NCBI RefSeq assembly: GCF_965638725.1
Contig: NC_134960.1
Span: 5,582,501 to 5,646,500, forward strand
Direction: 5' to 3'
Length of the DNA: 64,000 nt
DNA from: Aptenodytes patagonicus
Lineage: Eukaryota > Chordata > Aves > Sphenisciformes > Spheniscidae
Positions 35,901-53,703 of the stretch are shown piece by piece. The notes beneath the pieces were generated by a model. That model had not been told where the DNA came from and ran no database searches. It saw only the letters and a list, made by a program, of their open reading frames with translations. The translations under genes and the position numbers were made by a program. Position 1 is the stretch's first letter. Each line of letters starts with the position of its first letter.

Positions 35901-36503
35901 CCTTTGCCTCTAGAGTAACCTCTGGTTTTCCTAGGTGGTTAGGTTGGGTGCTGCTGCTACAAGACGGTATACACACTCTTCCTTGTTTTTTATTTTCAGT
36001 GCGAGATTAAGGTAGCACAGCCAAAAGAAGTATACCAGCAGCAACAGTTCAGTAGTGGTGGAGGAAGAGGTAGCTATGGAGGAAGAGGCAGAGGTGGAAG
36101 AGGCGGCGGTAAGTACTACACGCACTACTTTAGTATGGACACATTCTAAATAAGTTGTGTGTACTAAAATGGGATTTTGTGGATGGTTTTCCCTTCTATA
36201 GCTCAAAGTCAAAATTGGAATCAAGGTTATGGCAATTACTGGAACCAGGGTTATGGGAATCAAGGATACGGCTATCAGCAAGGTTATGGTGGCTATGGAG
36301 GCTATGATTATTCAGGATATGGGTATTATGGATATGGACCAGGCTATGATTACAGTAAGTAAAGAGAACTGTATTGGGTATAAGCAAGCGTAACTAATTA
36401 GCAGTTTAATGCATTTGTTTTCTTGTTCATAGGTCAAGGCAGTGCAAATTATGGGAAGACACCAAGACGTGGTGGTCATCAGAATAACTACAAGCCATAT
36501 TGA
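29901..36503 (+). CDS. HNRNPAB: HNRNPAB (CBF-A): heterogeneous nuclear ribonucleoprotein A/B, complete coding region
   Basis: Seven coding exons: 29901-30157, 33289-33457, 33542-33700, 34125-34256, 36000-36108, 36202-36354 and 36433-36503. Phases agree and give 349 aa. Residues 1-85 are the Ala/Gly/Glu-rich N-terminal region (CBFNT type, MSEAEQQ start). RRM1 spans about 87-165, with RNP2 MFVGGLSW (88-95) and RNP1 RGFGFILF (127-134). RRM2 spans about 171-250, with RNP2 IFVGGLN (172-178) and RNP1 RGFVFITF (211-218). The Gly/Arg then Gly/Tyr-rich tail ends [10 protein letters not shown]. The protein binds AU-rich and trafficking elements in RNA and shuttles between nucleus and cytoplasm. The 153-base exon 6 can be skipped in frame, giving 298 aa. 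The gene converges on PHYKPL. Confidence 0.97.
30158..33288 (+). other. First coding-region intron of HNRNPAB
   Basis: This 3.1-kb intron runs from GTAAGC to a tttgaaatttcag acceptor. The left part belongs to the CpG island; the rest is AT-rich. I recognise no exon or RNA gene inside. A C6-TGT-G6 snap-back lies at 33,087-33,101. Confidence 0.8.
34257..35999 (+). other. Intron 4 of HNRNPAB, with a 28-bp-period duplication at its start
   Basis: The intron runs from GTAGAA to ttttattttcag. At 34,293-34,309 and 34,321-34,337 the 17-bp unit ATTAAGTATATCATAGG is repeated exactly with a period of 28 bases. No exon is seen in the remaining 1.6 kb. Confidence 0.8.
36202..36354 (+). CDS. HNRNPAB: HNRNPAB cassette exon encoding the Gly/Tyr/Asn/Gln-rich segment
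   Basis: The exon is 153 bases and is flanked by phase-1 introns on both sides, so it can be included or skipped without a frameshift. It codes for [20 protein letters not shown] and the following Y/G-rich repeats up to GPGYDY, about 51 residues of low-complexity, prion-like composition. Skipping joins GGRGGG directly to GQGSANYGK. The equivalent 47-residue segment is alternatively spliced in mammalian HNRNPAB (p42/p37 forms). Alternative use here is inferred. Confidence 0.85.
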
Positions 36504-36615
36504 TCAAACTTATTCAGGTATGCAGTGGCATGGTCTCTTTTGGAAAATGACTGCATAGGTTTTGTATACAATGCTGTAGATGGATATTTCAGTTCTGTAC
36601 CAAATTTAACTTTAC

Positions 36616-36621
36616 AATAAA
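36616..36621 (+). terminator. Proximal polyadenylation signal of HNRNPAB
   Basis: An AATAAA hexamer lies 113 bases after the stop codon, in 'ctttacaataaatttc'. It would give a very short 3' UTR. Confidence 0.6.
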
Positions 36622-37076
36622 TTTCTATGGCCTGTTAAATGTGCATCTTACTTGGAAGAGCTCCCTGGAAATGTTTTACATGTTTAATACTTACAGATAA
36701 CTAGTTGTCTAGACAGTGTGGTGTGTAAATTTCAGCCTTGCTGAAGATATTAATTAATGATTTTATTAATAGGTTAAACTGAAACTGATTTTGAGGGTCT
36801 GCTTAAAGCTGCAGCTCTGCATCTAGGGACTGCCTCTTGGAGTTAACTATGGACTCTGCATTACTCCAGTTGTACAGAATGAGATGCATCTTAGGGAACC
36901 AGTGTCACTTTTCACCTTTTTATTTTGTATTGTTTTTGTGTCATACATTTCCTGTAATGGAAGTGTTAATTTTACTGTACTTTTTGGTACCTTTTTGGAA
37001 TCTAATGTATTGTAAGGTATTTTACATGTGTTCTGATTCACCATGACATGGATATTGAAGCTATCCTAGCTTTTGA

Positions 37077-37082
37077 AATAAA
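37077..37082 (+). terminator. Distal polyadenylation signal of HNRNPAB
   Basis: An AATAAA in 'ttgaaataaaaaaggcg' lies about 0.57 kb after the stop codon. It is followed by GT-rich sequence ('ctagtgtcttgtgcc') typical of a downstream element. It is the better candidate for the main 3' end. Confidence 0.65.
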
Positions 37083-37099
37083 AAAGGCGTAATCTAGTG

Positions 37100-39210
37100 T
37101 CTTGTGCCATTCTTCAGCTTATGTATTAGTAAAACGCCAGTATACTGTTCCCAGAAATTAGTTCATGGCAGTACCTTGATAGACGAAGAGTTGTGATAAA
37201 ATGTTTTTAATCTTAAAACTAGAAGGCTGTTGTATTGGTAGTTGTGCTCACTTGCAGTTAAGTGGCAGCTAAGAACTGCAGTCATTTCTGCCTGGAGGTT
37301 ATGGAAGAGAACTGGGGTGGAGAGTCCCAGGTGTTGTGGAGGCTGTGCTGGCATGCTGGTGGCTCATGTTCTAGACAAGTACAGAGGCTCAGCGTAACTG
37401 TGTTAGTGTCTGCATTGTAGGGCTCTGCTAGGAGGAGCCAGAGGCATGGGTTTCAGGCAGGGCTTGGGAGTCTAGACAGCATTGCAGGAGGAAGCTAAGA
37501 GGTGTGCAAGAAGCTAGCTGCTCTTCCTTCATGTTTCACTATCTTGAGTCTGAGACTTTTCTACACGTTCTTAGTAGTATGTATACCTGCCTTGAAAGAC
37601 AGGTTAGACAGACATTAAATTACCAATGCAAAGTCTGCATTTTTGCAGCCTTTTTGGGTATCAAAAAAGGCTAAAGAACCTGCACTAAAGTTGTGGGAGG
37701 AAAAACAACAGAGCTGCCTCTAAAGAGGCAGCTCTTTCTCTAGAGATGAGTGAGCAGCTGGAAATACGCTCTCATTTCTTGCCTAGTTTACCACTATTTT
37801 AAGGCAATAACTATCATGTGATTTGCCTCTCTTGCTGCAGAATAGTCCCAATTTCAGATTTATAAATAAGTAGCAAGTGCTGCTGCACAAAGTAAACTTC
37901 TAATCTTTGTTGCAGTAATCAATTTGATTTTTACTTTTAAAGCTAAGATCTGACAATTATTTTTCTTGTAATAAATTCTATTTGAACAAATGGGAACCAG
38001 AAGTGGAATCAAACCAAGTAACTAAGACAATATATAAACAGATGTTACTAGTGACCTTTTCACTTTTTTTAACAAGGGATGCAGCTATTCCTGCAGGGGT
38101 TATAATATACTGCTCCCTGCTGGCTGTCCTTGAAAAGAAAAACTTGCTGTAAAGTTAGAAGTCTGTAAGACTTTTCTGGGGTTAAGTGGAAATCTTGAGT
38201 ATAAAAAAGATGCAGCAGATTTTAAATCTGATAGTTGACACAACAACTTTACAGCTGGAGTATGTAACCTAATGCCCAACTTGCAAATAAAAAAATTGCA
38301 GACCTCTGAAACATGAGTACAGTATTTAAGTAAGTATTACTGTCTCAAGATTTAAAATTGAAATGCTTTACTCTGTTGCATCCTTTTACTTGTTTTCTTA
38401 TGAAGTAAGGGGTAGCGGAATATTTTTTCTAGAAAACAGTTTGCCCTCCAACAGGGAATTTGCATAGTATCAGGACCATACTGCTGCAGTATTTCTGGCT
38501 AGTGTATTAGCAATAGTTTGTCAGCTGGCTGTTACGTTGGTGCTTTTTGGAAGTAGGTTCTCAGGTAATGCTTCCTTGACAGGTGATGTGGCCTTAAGCA
38601 GAAATTGAGGATACTGGTACTTAAATGCAGAGCTAGCTTTCCCTTTCTTCTTTGCATGGAAAGTTTGTGATACAAAGAACATGTAATTGCCTAGTGAAAG
38701 CAAGGGCTTGTACACAAGGTTGTTGCTTATGGCTGTTATGTACTCTTAATTTACTAATCCTACTTGGATATTTCTTGAGGACAGAATATTTTGTAAGAAC
38801 TGGTTTGGGAGCCATGGCCCTCAGCTGTCTGTTCCTCATGCATTTGTTGTGAATTCGGGACTGAAGTTTTTGACTTAATCTGGTCACTGAGACTATATAT
38901 TTGTTGAATATAGTGCTTCTAGGGACCTTGTTATGAAACTGGCTACTGAAACTGGTCAGAGGAGCCTGGGAAGGACTGAGTGTACTGGCAGCTAGAATGG
39001 TGTTTGCATAGGTAGCAGCAGATATAAAAAAAGAGAACCCATTGGCTCATCTTAATTTTCAAAAGTCATAATTGAAAGAGCATGAATTTAGAAAATGTAG
39101 TTTATAGTAGCTACTAGAAATACATTCCTTTATAATCAGTTTTAGATATGCTGTTTTAAATAAAAGCCAATTCCACACTTCTGCCAGAGTTGAAACAAGC
39201 TCTTGTAAAA
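37100..39210. other. Gap between the convergent HNRNPAB and PHYKPL genes
   Basis: No exon is recognised. It contains a perfect short hairpin at 37,710-37,735. Further plus-strand AATAAA motifs near 39,163 and just beyond this gap could extend HNRNPAB transcripts, which would then overlap PHYKPL 3' UTR sequence. Confidence 0.5.
37710..37735. repeat. Perfect 12-bp stem with 2-base loop between convergent genes
   Basis: AGAGCTGCCTCT, loop AA, AGAGGCAGCTCT, followed by a pyrimidine-rich stretch (ttctctag). It stands between the two gene ends. No repeat family is recognised. Confidence 0.85.
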
Positions 39211-39216
39211 TTTATT
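39211..39216 (-). terminator. Candidate polyadenylation signal of PHYKPL
   Basis: TTTATT on the plus strand is AATAAA on the minus strand, about 1.6 kb after the PHYKPL stop codon. I saw no closer canonical hexamer. Confidence 0.45.
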
Positions 39217-40328
39217 TCTTCTAAAGTTTTTACTAATAACAAGATAAGTTACCTTTCATTTTGTTATTTTCAGTTATGTGGTCTAAGACATGCTAGGATG
39301 AAGATTAAATGTGCATTATTATTGTAGAATAATGTTTCTTAGTAGCAGATCTTGAACATTGTCTGAAACCTATGGAAAGAAAATAATGTTTTTTTGTAAA
39401 AGCATCATTAAAAGGAACCTACTTGATTGCCTCATTTTCGCTTACATTATATGTAAGTGTCACACTAGTACTGTACTTAGTAAGAGGCTTTTTGTGTTCT
39501 TGGTTTCCTGTAGAAAATAAAGGCATTTTTCTTGCTTAGTTTAGATTGCAGACAAGCACATTAAGTCATTAGGCCTTTAAGTTAAACTGGCACTGTTGAG
39601 TAATCTTTCTGTTCTCAAGAATAAGTAGTACAAACAGCTGTATGTCTTTCCATTAACTTGCTAAATAAAATACTAACACATTTTTCTTGTGCCTGCTATA
39701 CTAATATTGCACTGAACTAAAAGCATGTTTCTCCTTAGCTCAGGGCCATAGCACTGTGAATCTAGTATGGTGGTTGAGGTGATCAATGATTGCATTGATT
39801 ACAATGATTATATTAGGTACCTTCCCATCCAGGTACCTAGAGTTTTACTGGGCACTCAGTTAAAAAACACTCAGTTGGTCTTTTAGTCCGAGTAGGTTCA
39901 AGAAGTACTAAGTAAGTGTACCAAAGGGTGTTGTTACCGAGGTGTTAACTGTAAGCGTACACTGTACTCATGTGTGTGGCAAAATGAGTGGCAGCTAGAT
40001 GTTCTCTGTAAGCAAGCTATAAAGGGACCTCAACAGATACTAAGATTTACAAGGCTTGGAAGACTTAATAGGACTCAGTCTTACTGATCCTCACAAATTT
40101 CTGAGTACAGGGGTAAATTGGTGCTTAAGCATGAGATAAGTCATGAACCTGAAATGATCCTATGAAATAGTAAAAAATGCTCAAGAGAACAGAAGGCAAT
40201 ACTATGTCAAAGTCAACTGTTAAGTAAAACAAGAGCTATAGTAGTAAAAGTACTGTTTATAGCTCTTCATAAAGCTGTTGGCATAAGTGGAGGTTCCCAA
40301 ATTGTGGCATGCAGAATATAGAGTGTTC

Positions 40329-40344
40329 CTGCCCTTAAGGGCAG
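40329..40344. repeat. 16-bp perfect palindrome in the PHYKPL 3' UTR
   Basis: CTGCCCTTAAGGGCAG is self-complementary. It lies 0.46 kb past the PHYKPL stop codon, probably in its 3' UTR. Confidence 0.85.
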
Positions 40345-40803
40345 TTAAGGGGAGACTTGCTGAGAAGTAGTTACGCAGCTGCAACAGCATCTGTCTGGAG
40401 ACTTAAGACACTGAGCAGCTAACATAAAAGCTATGTTTTTGTCTTGATGTGCGTGTCACTTGCATGCCAAGGGTTAAACCCAGTCACTCTTAAAGCTTCC
40501 CAGCATGCTTTAGTGGTAGGCCTTTCTGGGACATGTTGGACCTAGCCTGCAAACAAATGAATACATATAGTGTTACTAGAAGTAACACTGTCAGACTCTG
40601 ATAGAAGGTAGCTGTGAATGCCAGGTGTACACAAGTCTGGTTCATTGCTTCTAGATTGCCAGAAATTCCTGCAAACTAATTCCAGGTAAAAGCATCTCTG
40701 AGGAAACTTGGTCCTGCTCTACTGCCAGTGACAAAGCTTGTGAAGTTACGTTTAGGAACCTTGGCTCTTACATAGTAAAGGGTGAACATAGATAAATACC
40801 TGG

Positions 40804-48467
<7,664 letters not shown>

Positions 48468-48563
48468 GGCCGCTCTCGCCGCCTCGGAGGGGCCCGGGGA
48501 GGTGCCGCCTCCCTCGGAGGGCGGCTCGGGCCGGGGAGGGGCCCGTCCCGCCCCGCCACCGCG

Positions 48564-48577
48564 GCGCCCCCTGGAGG
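48564..48577 (-). promoter_or_regulatory. CTCF-like motif in the PHYKPL promoter
   Basis: GCGCCCCCTGGAGG fits the reversed CTCF core SYGCCMYCTRSTGG with one mismatch. CpG-rich sequence gives chance matches easily, so confidence is modest. Confidence 0.35.
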
Positions 48578-48680
48578 CCGCGCCGAGCTGCTGGCGCAGC
48601 GCTGCCCGCGAGCGCTGGTGCCGCCTTCTGTCGGGGAGCGGGTGGTGTAACGGTGGGACCACTGAGCGCTGAACTCGGAG

Positions 48681-49465
48681 CGCCTTACCGTGACATCCAG
48701 CAGAAGCTGCAGAAGGACGCGGGCATTGCACGTCTGTCTGCTCGAGCAGCACTGTTAACTGCGCACCTCCCTTGTCATAGAGCCCAGCCCCCGACCGCCC
48801 AGCCGTTCCCAAATAACATCCACAACATAGCTTCAGGCAAGCTGATTCCACGAGGAGTAGAACAGTAACTCACCAGTGCTTTGAGGCTCCTCTGGCTGTG
48901 AGGCTGGACTCTTCACTTACAGCATCGGGAGTGGTGACTTCATCTCCGAGGTCCCATAGCACAAATGGGGGCTGCATCCACTAGGGTCCTGCAAGGCTGC
49001 TGGCAGCTCATGTGGAAACTGTACCTCATGGTGTTACACCTCTGGTGGTGGCATACGGCCCCAGGTCCCACTCGGTTGCCAGGCACCTCAGAGGTAGTAA
49101 CATGTTTTTGGGGGCTTTTCAGGATCGTTATTACAGCTATATCATAACACTCTTCTCTTTTGAAATACTTACACATCGAGGAAGTTTCTTTTACAGTTGA
49201 AAATAATTTGAGGTGGTAGCCTAGGTGTTACAACTGTATTAATTGTTCAACACATACTTCACTATTTAAGAAAAAGTAAACCCAAACCATTTATATTGTT
49301 GTACTCTTGTGTTTGGTTGGTGACAGATAGGTAGACCTGACCGACTACTTAAGAGCAAATCCTAGGATAGGCAATAGTTAGGATTAAAAGAGGAAATGCT
49401 ATCATCAGATTAGAATGGTCGTTCCTCCATTCCTGTTTGATTGGAATTACTTAAAGAAAAATAGG
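48681..49465. other. Intergenic, upstream of PHYKPL
   Basis: No gene or recognisable repeat is seen. It is moderately GC-rich near the promoter and AT-rich further on. Confidence 0.5.
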
Positions 49466-49469
49466 AAGA

Positions 49470-49700
49470 TAAAGAACCAGAAAGGATGTTCTGGGATGGG
49501 TTGAGTCCTCTGCCACTGTGGGTGTCGTATCCTATAACTGAGTTCATAAACTTATCAAGCTTCATTCTAAAAGATGCCAGATTCTTTTTCCTTCCAAGTA
49601 CATGTTCAGATTCTTTTGTTTTAAACTGACAACATCTGTTAAGGCAACTCCAGAAAATGGAGTAGACCCTTTTAAAACTACATACTTGGCAGACTTTGTT
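49470..49700 (-). repeat. Old CR1 fragment, antisense on plus
   Basis: 'gagttcataaacttatcaag' followed by 'cttcattctaaaagatgcca' and 'ttctttttccttccaagtac' matches the antisense phrase of sauropsid CR1 copies ('ttcataaacttatcaagctccattttaaa', then 'gcccccactgcttccc'). The fragment is short and diverged. Confidence 0.45.
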
Positions 49701-49899
49701 GCTGACTAGATATAGCCACCAATATCCCTAGTTGCAGTTACTTCATAAACACAGGAGCAATTTAAATTTTGGGTAATGTGGAGAATCCAAAACCAAATTG
49801 CTATGCACTTAAAGTTAGATTGAACTTACGGAGTCAAACTCAGTTGTTGCATAAAAGTCGTGTTTTAAGTAACGAAAGACAGTGGAGGAAAACTTAATA

Positions 49900-51700
49900 A
49901 TGGCTGTTAATCTTTATTTGAACTCTTGTCTGGTTAAGATATTTAGTAGCTATTTATAATAACAACTTGAACATTTACAATTTGGGAAGTTTATTCTTGG
50001 TTACAAATGCAGAGTTCATTATACATATTCACACAAATGTAAAAGCAATCTGTACAGAGAGACCATTTTTTAAAATCTAGTCTTTGCTTTTATTACAGAA
50101 AGCACAAGAAAAAATATTTTTGGAGGTCTCAAGCTAATGTACTGTCCATTACAGCTTTAAACTAGAAATACATGATGCAGTACTAATTAATACCATTTTA
50201 ACATGTTAAAACAATGGATAAGAAATACTGTTATTAATGCCTTCATTTTTAAAGTAGTTGTTCCCCAAAGAAATGAGTAAATAGAATACTTTTCATGGCA
50301 CATACGTGATTAAAAATTACAAAGAGTTTGCAAATAGAGATGTTAAGTACATTTTCTTTATTTTTAATATCTATATATATTTCTTTTTAAAGGTGATACA
50401 TTTTACAGAGATTTAGTCAGCTTTGTATAAAATATCATGTAGATACATTCAAAACAAAACTAATTTTCGCAAGGTGTCCAAACTGCACACACACGCGAAT
50501 AAGCCCTTTCTCCTCTGAACAGCCTTACTGGAGTGATGCAACCACTCACATAAATAAGGGACATTTGCATAACATGGTAGAGGATTAAGCCCTATCAGCA
50601 TAATTTTAAAACAAATACGGGCAGATAAAGCACACGTTACATGTATTTTTCTAAACTGTATACAAATAAGTGAGATTTTAATTTAGATTTTAAATACCAG
50701 CAGGTACAGCTTCTCAGATTATGTTGTTTCAGAAATGCTAGCGTACATGCCAGTTTTAAAATATTTCTATGTCCAAAGTAACTTAATGCAACAGAGCAGG
50801 TGGCTTTCAGTTTTGACTGTGGTGTTTTGTGCTGAACATTCATCATATTGACTATTTTTGATTGTTTTTTAAGGTACCAGAAAAAAGAACCCCAAATAGT
50901 AGCACAAAAAGTTGCTACATTATGAAATTGTCTATAAAACTCTACTACTCTGCCTATGAAACTAACCAGCAAACGCAACAGGACTCCAACTCGCATTCTA
51001 GCTGATGGCAATTTACTACCTCTTCTGCTTAATTTGGAAATTTAGTGGGTAACGTGGGTGCTTTTGCTTTGCAAAACCAGGTCCTGATCTTTTTATGTAA
51101 TTGCAGAAATGCAAGTTTGATATGCACCCACCTATACTTAATAACATCATGTAAAATGCACTTTTCAAAGTTAAGCATACAACGCAGTGTCTAACAGCAT
51201 ATAAAAAAGCAAGCAAGTGGTATTAGTGTCATTTACAGATACTTGGGACATCCCCATTTTAAGTTTCTGTTCATTATTATCTACATTATATAAGAAACCA
51301 CACACAAACACACGAGCGAGCTGACTGTTCCATGAAACTGTGCAACTATGAGGCAACTTGTACCAGAACTTAGCGAACAGGGATTGATTGTTGTCCTAAG
51401 ACATAGGAAAACAGCAGATGTTAATAATGTATTTCTTATTCCACTCTGTTGGCAATAATGCCACTTCTTATGCATTGAAAACTCATGTTTCCCAGCTTTC
51501 CTGTGGTTTTCCCCCAGGCTCTCTACAGTAGTGTAGAGTCATACAATCTATTAAGTCCTTCTTCCTTTCATTTCTAAGCGACAGGTTTTTGGCACTTACT
51601 ACTTTAGCTGCAGATTACACAATAGTTAGACATCCCTTTTGTTGTGCCATCTATTGGTACACAAGCATATGGAGAAGTTGCAATAGTTCACCTGGGGACG
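49900..51700 (-). other. AU-rich, UTR-like block ending at a minus-strand AATAAA
   Basis: This stretch of about 1.8 kb is AT-rich with many T-rich and AT-repeat patches. At its left end it carries TTTATT (AATAAA on minus) at 49,913-49,918. It resembles a long 3' UTR read on the minus strand. No coding exon was found to feed it. It could be a distal 3' end of COL23A1 (about 9.9 kb past its stop), a separate noncoding transcript, or just AT-rich spacer. Confidence 0.3.
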
Positions 51701-52805
51701 TGAAAATACTAGAAGTAATTTTTAGCTTACAAATGTAAATGATAATCAAGGAAAACAAAGTTTAGGAAATGGATTTTTTACTCACTGGTTTGCTTCAGTC
51801 TGCAATAGATTCCCCAAAGCAGAGCTGTGAAGTATTTCAAACTGTACTAATTACGGTCAGGTTCACTGCAGTGCCAGGGGCACAATTAAAAGGCAGGTGA
51901 CTCCAGTAAATGACAGTGAGACTGGACTAACTAGAGGGACCAGATGTTTCCTCCCCCCCCCGGCCCCTTAAAAAAAAAAACCAACAAAAACCCCCCACTA
52001 TTGCAAAAGGGTCCAAGAAATATCCTTACATAAATGCTGTCCTGTAAGGTTGCCAAGGTCAGTATATGCCACAGTGACTGCCTTGGCAAGCTAAAGTGTC
52101 TTAGGCCTCTTGAAATCTATCCAAATACTTCACCTCTCACTTAAATCTTCCTGGTTAAACAACTGGAAGGCTGGCTGTGCTACTAAGCATGTCAGCAGAT
52201 ACTTAACAGGTAAAACTTAGGAGCTTCAAATGAAATAAAGCAGTACCGAGGTTTTACTCCACCCTTGGACACCTACCGAGGACGCTCTTAGCTATGCTAG
52301 TGCAAGTTGGAACCAAACTCACTGATCTGAACTCAGCCAGATACCTACAGTATTTGTCCAGGATAAGTGGTTTGGGGACATTCAAATTTTTACATTTTTA
52401 TCATTTGTTATTAATATTTTTGCATATCTTAAATATAAATCTGTTGTCTGGAAAGAAAATAATTCAAAGCTTCCATGCTCTAAAATTAAAAAATGCAAAC
52501 TTGACAGGTTACCTACTACAGATAGATTTTATTTGTATAATGCTTTAAATTGGGCAACAATGGGACTAAAAAAACCCAAAAGAAGTGAGAACATGATGGT
52601 ATTTCCCAAGAAAGAAATACCAGATTTGGAAAAAAGATTAAAGTTTCTATCTATGCACTCCTGTTTTACAAATACCTATTCAAACCATATAGTTATGCAA
52701 AAGGTGTGCCCATCCCTGTGTGCTGTCAATTAAGGGACAGTGTCATGACATAAAAAAATTTGTCCTAGCATAAAATGTGTTTCTCTCTATTAAAAAACAA
52801 GATCT

Positions 52806-52819
52806 CCTCTAGAGGGCAG
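52806..52819 (+). promoter_or_regulatory. CTCF-like motif
   Basis: CCTCTAGAGGGCAG fits CCASYAGRKGGCRS at all but the third position. It lies in AT-rich intergenic DNA between PHYKPL and COL23A1, where a chance match is less likely than in a CpG island. Confidence 0.45.
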
Positions 52820-53681
52820 CATTAAATCAGTATTCAATGACCAGGAAACCTAAGCTCTAATACTCCTTTATAATACGTACTAAATTTACAGGCTAATAAG
52901 GCACAGTTTTGTCGACCAAGGATGGTTATTTACCATTACGATAAAGCTGGAAATTTCTGGCACCTTAAGCTATGCATTACAAATGGGTGAATTCTTTCAT
53001 TCTGGCCCAAGAGTCCGCTATATTTGGCTGATTGCAAAACCATGTGCTACATATGAAAATTCACAGATTCATTCTGAGCTGTGGGCTGGTGAGATAGTAA
53101 ACACTGCAGACTGAAACGTTTGCTGGTGTAATCTAGTTCAGCACTATTACAGCCAAATCAGTTGTGCTCAGTTAGAGCAGCTGAAATGGGACACCGAGCT
53201 TGCATGTGGGGGGAAGAGAAGACAGTAGCCAAACTAGAACACAGGCTTTCTGGCATGAAAGCCTTGGTCATCACAAACATGCTTCCTGGGTAGTGGGTTA
53301 CTATAACAATCTTAAAGCCACGGGTAGTGACCTGTGTCATTCTCCATGGATTACTTTTCATCATTGCATAGGATGTCTTGAACTGCTGAAACCTCACACG
53401 TGTTTTGCTGGTTTGCTTAAGGATTTCAAATGCTGAATTTATGAAATTACAGAAAACAAAAGGTCACCTAAATATTTCATCTATTGGTTTCCTAAAAAGA
53501 AACCAAATCAGAAAGTCTCTTATCGTTAGAAGAAACATTCTTATTTTTAAATACACAGGAGAAAATCCATACGGAAATAAATTCATCACCATTATATATA
53601 CAGCAAGTGTTAGAAGCAGCGTATACAAGAAAGGTGACTCCCCCCATAAGAATAAATTGCATGTGGCAATAGCTTGATTGA

Positions 53682-53703
53682 TTTTTTTTTTTTTTTTTTT
53701 TTT
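53682..53703. repeat. 22-base T homopolymer
   Basis: Uninterrupted T run followed by AAAAA. No SINE or LINE body is recognised beside it. Confidence 0.9.
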
